Assembly: GCF_032773895.1 (NCBI RefSeq)
Contig: NZ_CP120416.1
Span: forward strand, 4,245,001 to 4,309,000
DNA length: 64,000 bases
Origin: Teredinibacter sp. KSP-S5-2
GTDB taxonomy: Bacteria; Pseudomonadota; Gammaproteobacteria; Pseudomonadales; Cellvibrionaceae
Reading direction: 5' to 3'
A model generated the notes under the pieces. It did no database searches. It was not told the DNA's origin and was given only the letters and a program-made list of their open reading frames with translations. The position numbers and the translations under genes are program-made. Below are positions 7,426 through 16,672 of this stretch, one piece after another (position 1 is the stretch's first letter; each line of letters opens with the position of its first letter).

Positions 7426-7599
7426 TTATGCTTCATCTTCAAATCGAGAAATAATTATTTCAAGCAGGCTGGCATCATTAACTAAATCTGCGCTCTCTTC
7501 CTCGTCCAATTCACCATCATTTAGTGATTTTTCAATAGAAGCCATGTATTGATTTAATGCCGCCAAAATGACAACTTTTTCTTTTTCACCAAATTCCAA
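7426..7599 (-). CDS. 57-residue acidic protein, probable partner of the Tse2-like toxin
   Basis: This short frame begins at TTG immediately after the stop of the Tse2-like gene, with GGAG 9 nt upstream, and gives a small very acidic helical protein (SLNDGELDEEESADLVNDAS). Position, size and charge match small immunity or antitoxin partners of Tse2-type toxins. An internal ATG at codon 19 would leave only 39 residues. The role is inferred from context. Confidence 0.45.
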   Translation of the reverse strand: MEFGEKEKVVILAALNQYMASIEKSLNDGELDEEESADLVNDASLLEIIISRFEDEA

Positions 7600-7600
7600 C

Positions 7601-8032
7601 TTACTTTACTCCTTGCTTTGGAACGTCAAAATCAGGAACAGCAAACTTTGAAAACTCTTTCAAATGCTGCACAAAGGTCGCCAATGGCATATCGTACATT
7701 GGGCGAATTGTATAGTGAATTTGACCTGTAATTTTATTAATACCTTTATCTCTACTTACACGAAATGCAGGTGGGATCTTAGTCCCTTTAGGCAATTTCC
7801 ACCAGCGATTCCCAAAACGAGGGTTAGGCTTATTAAATAGTGATATCCCACCGGACTCATGATCAACCCACGACTCACCATTTTTCTCAAATATCTTTAA
7901 ATCGTGAACCTGAGCGGCGTCACGAGGAGGCATTGTACGAGGTTTATGCATTTGAGCACTTGTTGCACTCCCGTGACGATAGAGATTCGTTGGCATCTCA
8001 TCGAAATACAACTCTTCAATTATTTGTCCCAT
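7601..8032 (-). CDS. Tse2-like (ADP-ribosyltransferase-fold) toxin
   Basis: 143 residues. The pattern LYRHG near the start, VHDLKIFEKNGESWV, GGISLFNKPN, WWKLPKGTKIPPAFRVSRD and HYTIRPMYDMPLATF follows what I recall of the Tse2 family, small cytoplasmic-acting toxins with an ADP-ribosyltransferase-like fold delivered by type VI secretion or carried in toxin-antitoxin pairs. The length fits. AAGGAAC lies 5 nt before ATG. It is followed directly by a 57-codon acidic partner on the same strand. No secretion genes are nearby, so this looks like an orphan pair. Confidence 0.6.
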   Translation of the reverse strand: MGQIIEELYFDEMPTNLYRHGSATSAQMHKPRTMPPRDAAQVHDLKIFEKNGESWVDHESGGISLFNKPNPRFGNRWWKLPKGTKIPPAFRVSRDKGINKITGQIHYTIRPMYDMPLATFVQHLKEFSKFAVPDFDVPKQGVK

Positions 8033-8625
8033 TGCTTGTTCCTTGCGTTATTTAGATTGCTTCTGTACGAAGTTGATTCATATTTACGTGAGTATGTTCG
8101 TAAATTTTTAGAACAGAATCTCAAAATACCTCTCAGATGAGGGTCGATTTGAATGCCAATGAAATATTGTCATTATAGACTACGCACCTGAAGCGCCATC
8201 AAACCCACTCAGTTTAAAATACTCATCAATATGCTCGCCGATTCATAAAAGAGCTTGCAGCAGAAGCCGGACTGCAAGCTCTGCTGTCACATGTGTGACC
8301 AAGAACTTATCTTCCGCTGATCGAACTATCAGGCATCAAGTACAACTTTTATTTTTTTGAATATACTATTAACGCAAGAAGCACCTTTATTAAACATGAA
8401 ACAGAAACTCTCAGGAATCACCAAACGGAAACACAACAGTATTTGAATGCTCGTTAAAATAATAAAAAAGTACGGGAGAACACCAGATAAAAAACTGAAC
8501 TTTAACCAAAGTTTAACAAGGAAACTAAACTTGGGAGTTGATTGTCTACTCCTTTGCCATCAAGAATATTGACATAAATGGGCTGTAGTATATTGTAGTG
8601 CTACAGTTTTTTAGGGAGTTATACT
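8033..8625. other. Intergenic region with a strong hairpin
   Basis: No gene seen. A perfect hairpin GAGCTTGCAG/CTGCAAGCTC occupies 8251-8281, without a T tract. The right end holds the promoter of the PEP-CTERM gene. Confidence 0.5.
8569..8604 (+). promoter_or_regulatory. Putative promoter with overlapping dyad
   Basis: TTGACA at 8569-8574 and TATTGT at 8591-8596 are 16 nt apart. A dyad CTGTAG...CTACAG (8583-8606) spans the -10 box, suggesting an operator for a dimeric regulator. The gene starts at 8626. Confidence 0.45.
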
Positions 8626-9378
8626 ATGTTTAGAAATATTTGGATTTCATGTCTAATTTTATTCAGCTCGGCTGCAACAGCAGCGCCTATTTCCTACCAA
8701 TTTTCCGGAGAGGTATTCCAATCCTATTTTGATAATTCCAACGGAAATTCGCCTTTTTCCGGAGCCAGTTTTACTGGTGGCATTACCATCGACTCCGAAG
8801 CAGCCGTAAATGCAGGCTCATATTTGTCATCCACCCGGTTCTCAGGGCTTGTTACAGACTTTTCGTTATCGTTCGACTACCAAGGCGGTACATATGATTA
8901 CCAGCCCTACCTCGAATCGATACCGGGTTCCTGGGCAGGCAGCTATTCTGCCTTATGGGCTGAAGGCAATGAGGGATTTGAGTTTAGACAAAACAACTAC
9001 CCCAGTTCAACAGGAAATTCTGGAGAATTTGGACCTTCAGGTGAGATTCCTGATGATTATTATGTAAATGGATATTACCCACATTCTTTGACTTTTAGTT
9101 CCAGAGCATCCGGGATGGATCTTCTCGACGAGATGAGTGCAAGTCTAGCGAATTTTGATCTGGAAGAATTATTCAATCAGGTACCGGCCACAATAATTGA
9201 TTTTAGATTTACTGACCCTAACCACCCCGACTGGCAAAACGGGAGAGAGCATGTAGCTGGATCAGTCTTTGGTCAACTTACGTCTTTAGTGAAAGTTCCT
9301 GAGCCTGGATCGATAGCACTACTATTTATCGGCGCGATTGCAGTTTTCGCCTCAAGAAGAAAGTTCTTTAGCAAGTAA
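8626..9378 (+). CDS. PEP-CTERM sorting domain protein, secreted
   Basis: 250 residues. An N-terminal signal peptide ends near residue 20 (SSAATAAPIS). The body is rich in Gly, Ser, Tyr and Asn and has no recognised enzyme domain. The C-terminus KVPEPGSIALLFIGAIAVFASRRKFF is a textbook PEP-CTERM signal: PEP motif, membrane helix, basic cluster. Such proteins are processed by exosortase and exported, often with exopolysaccharide. No exosortase gene is in this window. GGGAG lies before ATG and the gene is a single unit with its own promoter and downstream hairpin. Confidence 0.85.
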   Translation: MFRNIWISCLILFSSAATAAPISYQFSGEVFQSYFDNSNGNSPFSGASFTGGITIDSEAAVNAGSYLSSTRFSGLVTDFSLSFDYQGGTYDYQPYLESIPGSWAGSYSALWAEGNEGFEFRQNNYPSSTGNSGEFGPSGEIPDDYYVNGYYPHSLTFSSRASGMDLLDEMSASLANFDLEELFNQVPATIIDFRFTDPNHPDWQNGREHVAGSVFGQLTSLVKVPEPGSIALLFIGAIAVFASRRKFFSK

Positions 9379-9386
9379 TATCAAAA

Positions 9387-9412
9387 TACCCCGCTGAATT
9401 CCAGCGGGGTAT
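9387..9412 (+). terminator. Terminator-like hairpin after the PEP-CTERM gene
   Basis: TACCCCGCTG and CAGCGGGGTA form a 10-bp stem 9 nt after the stop. The T tract is weak. Confidence 0.6.
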
Positions 9413-9869
9413 ACAATTCAACCCTACTTAGCAGTGCCTTGCTATACCGTATTCTTCATTTTTAAGTTTGATAAGAAATCTCGGCTTAGTAATTTGCATA
9501 TATTTATTGCTCGCTTACTCCCAGAAAAAGCTAACTTATCCGCACATATTTATCCAACATCAATCTGTGTATTAAAGAAATAAGGAGCCAAAAAGCAATT
9601 TTCTGCAAGTACCCTCAAATTTTGTACTATAAATAGTACACACCCTCAAATATACGTCCATTGAGGCGCACGGACAGCAATAATTCTAAGTAGCGTTAAT
9701 ACAAAGGATAAAAAAATCTACGCCGTTTTCTATATACGCTACACCTATAAATTCGAAAAGGGTTTTGTAACCTTTTGCTATAGGTATCTATTGCTTTTCA
9801 AATCTGATTTACCACGGGTATTTATCGGCAAGAAAAAAAACATGGCACTTTAATAGGAGTGAACGAATT
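9413..9869. other. Intergenic region upstream of oleate hydratase
   Basis: AT-rich, no gene. A two-part hairpin at 9743-9784 (CCTATA/TATAGG enclosing AAAAGG/CCTTTT) lies about 85 nt before the ohyA start and may be regulatory. Confidence 0.4.
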
Positions 9870-11678
9870 ATGATTGGGAACTACACCAAAGTGATTGCGT
9901 CCCGAAAGCAGGGTATAGAAAAAAAACGCGCTTTCCTTGTTGGCGGAGGTATTGCTTCGTTAGCTGCTGCTGCATACATGATTAGGGACGGTCATATGGC
10001 CGGGGATAAAATCACCATTTTGGAACAACTGGATATCAACGGTGGTTGTCTGGATGGAAGTGGCAATGCCAATGATGGATACATTATGCGCGGTGGTCGT
10101 GAAATGGAAGCGCATTATGAGTGCACCTGGGATCTTTATTCGTTCATTCCAGACCTAATGACTAAAAGAAATGATGACGGGACGTCTGAACTTGTTCCAG
10201 ACCCGAACAATACCGTTCTAAAAACGATTCGTGATGTAAACCAATGGGACCCAAATTCTTCCAAGTGCCGCCTCATGAGCAACTGCGGTGAACCAGATCG
10301 AGATTCTTCATTAGGGCTTTCATTAAAACATGTTCTGGAGCTCACTAAGCTAACCATAAAAACCGAAGAAGAGTTAGGTGCAACGACAGTAAAAGAGTTC
10401 TTTTCAAGCTCATTCTTTGAAACCAATATGTGGTTTTTTTGGACGTCCATGTTTGCCATGGAAACATGGCATTCCGTGGTTGAGATGCGGCGCTATATGC
10501 AGCGCTTTATGCACCTGATGCCCACTATGAGCAGGCTGGAAAATATCTTGTTTACTACCTACAACCAATACGAATCTATGGTATTGCCCTTGCAAACATG
10601 GCTGAAAGATCAAGGAGTTAATTTTGATTTAAACACTCAGGTGACAGATCTGGATATTAAAATTGAAAACAACGAAAAGGTTGTCACTGCGATCCATCTT
10701 CTTCGTACTTCCGATTCCAGTACCGAGGCAAAAGAAGAAACCATCGACACAACTGAAGATGATTTGGTGTTGGTTACCAACGGTTCAATGACCGAGAATT
10801 CATCCACCGGCAATAATAATGCACCAGCCATTCTTAACACCGAAACCGGGGCCTGTTGGAGCCTGTGGAGAAAAATTGCAGCCAAAGACCCCGCTTTTGG
10901 CAAGCCCGATGTTTTCTGTACGAACATAGATAAAAGCAAGTTTGTTTCTTTTACCATTACTGCTACCGACTCCCCCATAGCGAATTTATTAGAGAAGTTC
11001 ACCGGTGTAGACCCATACTCCCATAAAGCCGTCACAGGCGGCATCATGACTATCAAAGATTCCAGCTGGCTAATGAGTGTGACCTGCAACCGCCAGCCTC
11101 AATACAGAAGCCAGCCAGTGGGTGACCACCAACCAAAAGAGTACGATGGTCAACCGGATAAGAATGTACTCGCGATCTGGGCTTATGGATTATTTCCAGA
11201 TAACGTCGGTGATTACGTGAAAAAGAAAATGTGTGATTGCACCGGTGAAGAGCTACTTAAAGAGTTACTTTACCATTGGGGTGCCGAAGACCAGATTCCG
11301 GAAATATTGAAAACGACCAAGGTCATTCCCTGCATGATGCCCTATATCACCAGCCAGTTTTTACCCCGCGTCAAAGGCGACCGCCCCGAAGTCGTTCCCG
11401 AGGGAAGTAAAAACCTTGCATTTCTCGGGCAGTTCACCGAGATACCAGAAGATTGCGTATTTACTGTTGAGTATTCGGTTCGTTCGGCAATAATGGCGGT
11501 CTACAAATTACTCGGCATTGCCGACAAGCAACCTCCTGAAGTGTTTCCATCCAAAGACGATATTCGCGTAATCTTAAAAGCAAGTGAAACCCTGCACGGC
11601 GGCAGCATTCCAGGTGAACACTTATTATCTCACCTGCTAAAAGGCACAAGCTTGCACGGCCTGCTAGACAAGGAATAA
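9870..11678 (+). CDS. ohyA: Oleate hydratase (MCRA family)
   Basis: 602 residues, near the usual family length. The N-terminus carries the FAD-binding motif (FLVGGGIASLAAAAYMIRDG, about residues 22-41), followed by NGGCLDGSGN and GGREMEAHYECTWDL, both hallmarks of the myosin-cross-reactive antigen family. The enzyme adds water to the cis-9 double bond of oleic and related acids to give 10-hydroxystearate, at the membrane or in the cytosol, and is linked to detoxification of unsaturated fatty acids. GGAG is followed by ATG 10 nt later. It appears to be monocistronic. Confidence 0.93.
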   Translation: MIGNYTKVIASRKQGIEKKRAFLVGGGIASLAAAAYMIRDGHMAGDKITILEQLDINGGCLDGSGNANDGYIMRGGREMEAHYECTWDLYSFIPDLMTKRNDDGTSELVPDPNNTVLKTIRDVNQWDPNSSKCRLMSNCGEPDRDSSLGLSLKHVLELTKLTIKTEEELGATTVKEFFSSSFFETNMWFFWTSMFAMETWHSVVEMRRYMQRFMHLMPTMSRLENILFTTYNQYESMVLPLQTWLKDQGVNFDLNTQVTDLDIKIENNEKVVTAIHLLRTSDSSTEAKEETIDTTEDDLVLVTNGSMTENSSTGNNNAPAILNTETGACWSLWRKIAAKDPAFGKPDVFCTNIDKSKFVSFTITATDSPIANLLEKFTGVDPYSHKAVTGGIMTIKDSSWLMSVTCNRQPQYRSQPVGDHQPKEYDGQPDKNVLAIWAYGLFPDNVGDYVKKKMCDCTGEELLKELLYHWGAEDQIPEILKTTKVIPCMMPYITSQFLPRVKGDRPEVVPEGSKNLAFLGQFTEIPEDCVFTVEYSVRSAIMAVYKLLGIADKQPPEVFPSKDDIRVILKASETLHGGSIPGEHLLSHLLKGTSLHGLLDKE

Positions 11679-11823
11679 CCGTAATGGGCACCGGTGAGAA
11701 GTTTAAGGCATACCTCGTTGAAAAGCTTTGAGCCGGTGTAACTCTTCTGTAACGAAAGGATAACTTTTGAGATATGAAAACGCTGAAATTTATAAAACCT
11801 AGAAAGATGAAAACCCAACGAGG

Positions 11824-12807
11824 TTAAACCGCAACCACCTTATTACGGCCACTATTTTTGGCTTCGTATAAGTTCTCATCGCACCTTTTCATCCACACCT
11901 TCCAATCCTTTTCAGAGCCTGATCCAGCCACACCAATGCTGACCGTTATTTTACGACCGGGTATTAATGAGAGAATTTCAATCTCTTTCCTTACTTTTTC
12001 AGCAAGATCAATACAACAGACCTCATCAGAATTATGGACGAGTACGATAAACTCTTCTCCGCCCGTCCTAAACACTCTATCGCTCTCTCGGAAGAAGCTC
12101 TTTAAGAATGTGCCCAACCGCATAAGAATGTAATCACCGGTATCGTGGCCCAGCTCATCATTTACCTGTTTAAAATTATCGATATCTATTCCAATGAGTG
12201 TGAATGCAGTACCTGTTCGGCCAGATTGATGTAGCGCTTTATCCAAAGAATCCTCCAGTAGCGACCTGTTGTACACACCAGTTAAAGGGTCTGTAATCGC
12301 AAGCTGGCTTAATTCGCCATTTTGTTTGGATATAACACGAAGGAAAACCGCCGCATACGCGCTGACTGCAAGGAGAGTAACCGCAAACCTCGCTGCTTCT
12401 CGCACTTCAAAAAGGTGCCAAGCGAGTGGAACTGTAACAAGTACAAACAGAATGTTGGATAACCACGCCTGGCGTTCCGTCAACATAAAATAAAACAACA
12501 AGATAGTGGGATAACTCCAGTAGCTAAAACTTATTCCCACAGTGGTCATTTGATAAGCTACATAGAAAGTCGAAAACGGAATAAGTAGAAAAAACGTGTA
12601 GATAGATCTATAGGTTTTTTTATAGCAACTCCAGCTACCAAAAAATAAACTCAGCGATATAACTAAAGCACCACAGCCTATTTGAACGTCATTATAGAAC
12701 AAGTGATAAATAGCGATAGGAAATAACACACTCCCCGCTGTGATAGAAAGCCGGAACATCGATTTAAGCTGAAAATCTCTTTGCAGCGATGAGGTTAACG
12801 TACTCAT
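11824..12807 (-). CDS. Membrane-bound diguanylate cyclase (GGDEF)
   Basis: 327 residues. The first 160 hold about six hydrophobic segments, a sensor-type membrane region without a recognised family name. The GGDEF domain spans about 165-327, with DPLTGVYNR at 173-181, the active-site GGEEF at 249-253 and an RxxD product-inhibition site (RESD, 240-243) five residues upstream. Both sites are intact, so an active, feedback-inhibited cyclase making cyclic di-GMP is expected. It converges with the oleate hydratase gene and stands alone. Confidence 0.9.
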   Translation of the reverse strand: MSTLTSSLQRDFQLKSMFRLSITAGSVLFPIAIYHLFYNDVQIGCGALVISLSLFFGSWSCYKKTYRSIYTFFLLIPFSTFYVAYQMTTVGISFSYWSYPTILLFYFMLTERQAWLSNILFVLVTVPLAWHLFEVREAARFAVTLLAVSAYAAVFLRVISKQNGELSQLAITDPLTGVYNRSLLEDSLDKALHQSGRTGTAFTLIGIDIDNFKQVNDELGHDTGDYILMRLGTFLKSFFRESDRVFRTGGEEFIVLVHNSDEVCCIDLAEKVRKEIEILSLIPGRKITVSIGVAGSGSEKDWKVWMKRCDENLYEAKNSGRNKVVAV

Positions 12808-13196
12808 ATTTTCAACATCTTATTGTTTTATTCACTTCTCATTCAAAAAAACAGGTATTACGCTGTGACTTTGCATGTTTCATATTAGACGCCTTGCCGC
12901 TTTGTACTCAGACAATCCCCTTTGCGGCTATAAGCAAACGCCATTAATCAAGCTTACGGCAATCTAGTATAAGAAGTATAAACCACCATTTTACTCAGTC
13001 AGCAAATTGCTTATCTTTCCAGAGCAGGCTACACACCCTGACTATTGTTTACCTCTAGTGCGATCCACAATTCGGCACAAATACCGTTTAAAAAAATAGA
13101 CGCCAAACAAGTTCGATAGAATACATACTGGTTGCCATCCAAATTTCTGAGCGTTAGTGTTGCAACGTCTCATAAAAAAAACCAAGGGGGAGACGT
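12808..13196. other. Divergent intergenic region
   Basis: Promoter space between the divergent diguanylate cyclase and patatin genes. No further feature is clear. Confidence 0.4.
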
Positions 13197-14435
13197 ATGA
13201 TAAGCAAGAAAATGGCTGCATTCCTGATTATCAATGTGATTTTAGTATCTGGATTCACCTTCGCCAAAGAACCACACTCCGTTAAAAAAAATACACCAAC
13301 AAAAAAAGTGATTGTACTGGCGTTGGATGGCGGCGGTATAAAAGGAGTCATTCCCGCAACGTTTTTGCAGCATATAGAGACTTCTCTTGGAAAACAGTCT
13401 TATCAGCTTTTTGATGTCATTGGGGGCACGTCCACCGGGGGGATTATTTCTGCCGCGCTGACCAGCATAAAACAAAAGGACAAGCTACCTCGCACTGCTG
13501 AACAGATTGTGCAAATTTACAAAAATAATGGCAGTGATATTTTTACTCCTGAAGAGTGCCTAGTGGAAATGTGCGCTACATACAGTGTAGACAATGGCAG
13601 CGGAAAAGGCATTGAAGTTTTTCTCCAAAAAACCTTCGGAAAAACAACCTCACTTTCAGAAAGCAATGCTCATATTCGTCTTTTGCCAGATTCACGTGTT
13701 CGCCAAATGTTCACCACAGCTTATATTGTAAACAGCAAGGGCGATATAGTGGCATCACCGGTTAAAGGAGAAGACTACGGCCCTTACTTATTCAATTGGT
13801 TCGACGCAGCTCAAGACAAAACCAAGCACAACTACATGGTATGGGAAGCTGCACGAGGCACCAGTGCTGCGCCCACTTTTTTCCCTGTGGCCCACGTAGG
13901 TGGTGGAAAAGGTTTGCGTTCACCTATGCCGGAAAAATGGGTTATTGATGGAGGAACGATGTCTAACGATCCGGCCGTATGGGGAGTGGCAGAAGCGCTG
14001 CGCACAGGCCTGGCCAAGGATCTCAAAGATATTATTGTTATCTCCCTAGGTACCGGGATATACCCTGGAAGTGCGGGTGTGGGTATTCATAACAACGCAA
14101 CAGATGATACCCCCAAAGATGGTAACTGGAGTACTGTACCCTGGGTCGTGGAAAAGCTTTATGATTTGGAAGGTGAGGCCCATACCAGGGGAGCTTTGCT
14201 AAGTGTTGTACTAAGTGCAGTGCAAATGGTCTCCGATAATCAACTCAAAGCGCTAGAGAAGGCTGGTTTACAGTATTACAGGCTGGAGCCCAAGTTAACC
14301 ATCAAACAGGATCAAATGGACAATATTTCACCAGAAAATATTAACGCATTAATTGCAACTACCAATAATTACTTGAAATCCAAAAATGGAAAAAAGACGT
14401 TTGAAGATATCGTTGCAGCGATAAAAAATAACTAA
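13197..14435 (+). CDS. Patatin-like phospholipase, exported
   Basis: 412 residues. A signal peptide covers about residues 1-23 (AAFLIINVILVSGFTFAKE). The patatin fold is complete: oxyanion motif DGGGIKG at 44-50, nucleophile elbow GTSTG with Ser79, and the dyad Asp in DGG at about 251. The family hydrolyses acyl chains from phospholipids. The signal peptide points to the periplasm or secretion. GGGGAG precedes ATG. No partner gene is adjacent. Confidence 0.9.
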   Translation: MISKKMAAFLIINVILVSGFTFAKEPHSVKKNTPTKKVIVLALDGGGIKGVIPATFLQHIETSLGKQSYQLFDVIGGTSTGGIISAALTSIKQKDKLPRTAEQIVQIYKNNGSDIFTPEECLVEMCATYSVDNGSGKGIEVFLQKTFGKTTSLSESNAHIRLLPDSRVRQMFTTAYIVNSKGDIVASPVKGEDYGPYLFNWFDAAQDKTKHNYMVWEAARGTSAAPTFFPVAHVGGGKGLRSPMPEKWVIDGGTMSNDPAVWGVAEALRTGLAKDLKDIIVISLGTGIYPGSAGVGIHNNATDDTPKDGNWSTVPWVVEKLYDLEGEAHTRGALLSVVLSAVQMVSDNQLKALEKAGLQYYRLEPKLTIKQDQMDNISPENINALIATTNNYLKSKNGKKTFEDIVAAIKNN

Positions 14436-14545
14436 ATAAGGTATGCGAAACAAATTACGCCTATGCATGTATACATCTGAAATCTCGTTAAATACCGGAT
14501 GAAAAGAAACACACCCAAGACATTTTTATGGGTAAAGACTAATTT

Positions 14546-14578
14546 GGGGTTCGTTTTTCACGCATAAAAACGAACCCC
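14546..14578. terminator. Hairpin downstream of the patatin gene
   Basis: A 13-bp perfect stem (GGGGTTCGTTTTT with AAAAACGAACCCC) 110 nt after the stop codon. No T tract follows on the + strand, so terminator function is uncertain. Confidence 0.45.
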
Positions 14579-15239
14579 GTACACAGTATTCGACAAGAGA
14601 TGAGCGAAACCTAAAGACAATTATTGAGTGAATATGTAAAAACGACCAGCTCTTTTTGTTTGTGCTCTCCCCAGATAACAAAATCGTGTGAAACGATTTC
14701 TTAAATACTTCTGCGCGGAACAGCACTTTCCTTTATCCAATTTGGTCAAGGTTTCAACATGACCAATCGTTACACTTCGTGGCACCCAATCGCTTTTTAG
14801 ATAGCAGATATGCTTATATTCACAATCAAAACCAAAAAGTTGATCCCGCGTTAGCTCATCGACATCTGAATTTAGCTATTCGATTTTTCGTGCTCCTCAT
14901 AGCATGCTTTAGGAATTGGTCATTGGCTACGCGCTGACAGGAAAGTGTATTCCCCTATGCCCTCTAAAAACCTTAAGGTTGTGGAATCTGGCAGTAGTAA
15001 TGACTCATGCCTCACAGGAGTAAATTAGAGATCTTTGATACCAGACAAGGGCAAGATGATTGCTAACACCTGGATACATAATTAATTGAATGATAGAAAA
15101 ATTGATTCCTACTAATTCAATATCTCATACGATATAAGCTACCAACAATGAGAACACCCAAACCACGATTTAAAACAGGTTTTTTTACTTTTGTTTTTGG
15201 GCACATTGATCTAAGAAACAAAATTTCATGAGAAATCAA

Positions 15240-15267
15240 TTGATTTTCACATTAAGACGCTTATAAT
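15240..15267 (+). promoter_or_regulatory. Putative promoter upstream of the tRNA island
   Basis: TTGATT at 15240-15245 and a perfect TATAAT at 15262-15267 are 16 nt apart. A terminator at 15454 lies between it and the first tRNA, so it may serve a short leader RNA instead of the array. Confidence 0.35.
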
Positions 15268-15453
15268 TCGCGCAACTAACATATTTGGTAGAACAATGAT
15301 TCACTTATATTCGAAGCAGAGTAGTTTTATTACGCGGGAATCCAGAGCGATATGTAATGCTCATGGAGATCTGCCACGTCCATACGTTGCCTGCTAGACA
15401 AAGATTCTGGTAGGCGATTTGCCTTCCAGCTTCAGTTTAAGTAAATCAAACAG

Positions 15454-15492
15454 AAAACCCGGAAGGCGAAAAACGCTTTTCGGGTTTTTTTT
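15454..15492 (+). terminator. Rho-independent terminator
   Basis: AACCCGGAAGGCG pairs with CGCTTTTCGGGTT and is followed by a run of T. It insulates the tRNA island from upstream transcription, or ends a short RNA made from the promoter at 15240. Confidence 0.75.
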
Positions 15493-15503
15493 CGCCTGAA
15501 AAA

Positions 15504-15590
15504 AATTTGTATGGAACAAATTAATGAATGCTCTCCTTGGCATTCACCCTTTGGGTAGCATTCGCTATTCAATTTTGTTCCAGACAAAAT
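15504..15590. repeat. Hairpin cluster related to the four-hairpin element (E9)
   Basis: Consecutive hairpins: AATTTGT/ACAAATT with loop atgga; TGAATGC/GCATTCA; ACCC-ttt-GGGT; AGC-attc-GCT; ATTTTGT/ACAAAAT with loop tccag. The last four follow the reverse-orientation order of the element (D'-C'-B'-A'). Confidence 0.55.
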
Positions 15591-15670
15591 GGTTTGGCGC
15601 AGGAACGCAGTGACGGCGAGCACAGCCCGAACACCAGGATGGAGTGAGTCAATTGTAAGTAAGAGTTTAA

Positions 15671-15795
15671 GGGCCGTTAGTTCACCGAGCTTGCTCCATA
15701 CTAGCCTCGGCATACACTCCATCCATGGAGATAAACGGTTAGAACGCTGGCTTCATAGGCCAGTTACGAGAGTTCGACTCTCTCACGGCCCACCA
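15671..15795 (+). tRNA. tRNA-Met (CAT) with a two-hairpin insertion in the D loop
   Basis: Acceptor GGGCCGT/ACGGCCC, D stem GTTC/GAAC, anticodon stem-loop GGC-TTCATAG-GCC, T arm GAGAG/CTCTC and encoded CCA are all intact. The D loop is enlarged by about 48 nt forming two hairpins: CCGAG/CTCGG around CTCC, and CTCCAT-cc-ATGGAG. Every helix of the cloverleaf is preserved, so this may be a tolerated expansion rather than a dead gene. Confidence 0.65.
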
Positions 15796-16498
15796 ATTTT
15801 ATTAATACAAGAGGAAAAACAAATTTATTTTATATGAGGCTTAGAACGTTTTTTTATAGATGAATAGTGTGATCTAACCGGTAGGGAAATTTTGAGTTGT
15901 TATCAATTTTTCTCCGATAACCCCTTCCCAAAATATTGCGATTTTAAGCGATAGGGAATATCTCACCCTAAAGAAAATATAAGCCATATAACTTTCTGAA
16001 ATACAGCGAAAAATTGACCATAAATTAAGTTTGCAAAGAAAAAAACCAACGCGTATCGTTTAAAACAGATTCGCAACACGAACAAAAAACATTAAGTAAA
16101 AAATTATGAACTTTAACTATCAACAACATAACAAGCATTTTTATTTATCGGCCTGGTATACGCCATCCAAAAGTACAAGCGGGCTCCGTAGTGGGATAGA
16201 GAACACCTGCGTGATGAATGATAGTGACAACTTAATGTAAACAGTTTTTCTTTAACGGAAGGCTGTGCCTTCCGGTGAACACGAAAACCCCGGTTGGCAA
16301 CAATCGGGGTTTTTTAGTTTCTGGACGAACTGTATGCCATGAAGGGCAGAACGTCTGAAAACAGCAATTACCTCGATAAAAGCTTTGTTTCCTGCAATAG
16401 GAATTGCCAAGCGTGCAGAGGACGCACGGAAACAAAAATTTTAGGTGCGATACCCACCGACACGGTATCAGTTATTTAACAATTTGGTCGCTTTAATT
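15796..16498. other. Spacer inside the tRNA island
   Basis: No gene seen. It includes a hairpin CGGAAGG/CCTTCCG (16256-16274) and a terminator (16284-16315). Confidence 0.4.
16284..16315 (+). terminator. Rho-independent terminator
   Basis: AACCCCGGTTG pairs with CAATCGGGGTT across gcaa, followed by a run of T. It separates the first tRNA-Met from the main array. Confidence 0.75.
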
Positions 16499-16588
16499 TC
16501 GGCACTGGACTTAACGACAAAGCTCACTCCCCTTTTTATTTATGGAAAGCGGGTGCAGATGTTGGTTTGAATCCAACTGTGCCGACCA
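16499..16588 (+). tRNA. tRNA-like gene, isotype unclear, enlarged anticodon loop
   Basis: Acceptor TCGGCAC/GTGCCGA, T arm GTTGG-TTTGAAT-CCAAC and CCA are clean. The D arm is poor, and the anticodon stem CACTC/GGGTG encloses about 21 nt rather than 7. It may be an interrupted or decaying tRNA. Confidence 0.45.
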
Positions 16589-16589
16589 A

Positions 16590-16664
16590 GTTCCCGTGGT
16601 CTAACGGTGAAGACACCTGGCTTTCAACCAGGAAACGGCGGTTCGATTCCGCTCGGGAACACCA
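16590..16664 (+). tRNA. tRNA-Glu (TTC)
   Basis: Acceptor GTTCCCG/CGGGAAC, anticodon arm CCTGG-CTTTCAA-CCAGG, T loop TTCGATT, encoded CCA. Starts 2 nt after the preceding tRNA-like gene. Confidence 0.9.
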
Positions 16665-16672
16665 TTTTAATT

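Larger units (their letters stand above)
14436..15670. other. Long intergenic region before the tRNA island
   Basis: About 1.2 kb without a supported gene. It holds a 13-bp inverted repeat GGGGTTCGTTTTT/AAAAACGAACCCC (14546-14578), a promoter-like pair at 15240-15267, a terminator at 15454-15492 and a hairpin cluster at 15504-15590. The remaining sequence is AT-rich. Confidence 0.5.

Noticed and set aside
15590..15610. Sigma-54 promoter (RtcR-type) before the tRNA array
   Set aside because: A TGGCGC...CGCAG string is close to the consensus but the GG-to-GC spacing is one base short, and no RtcR gene is present.
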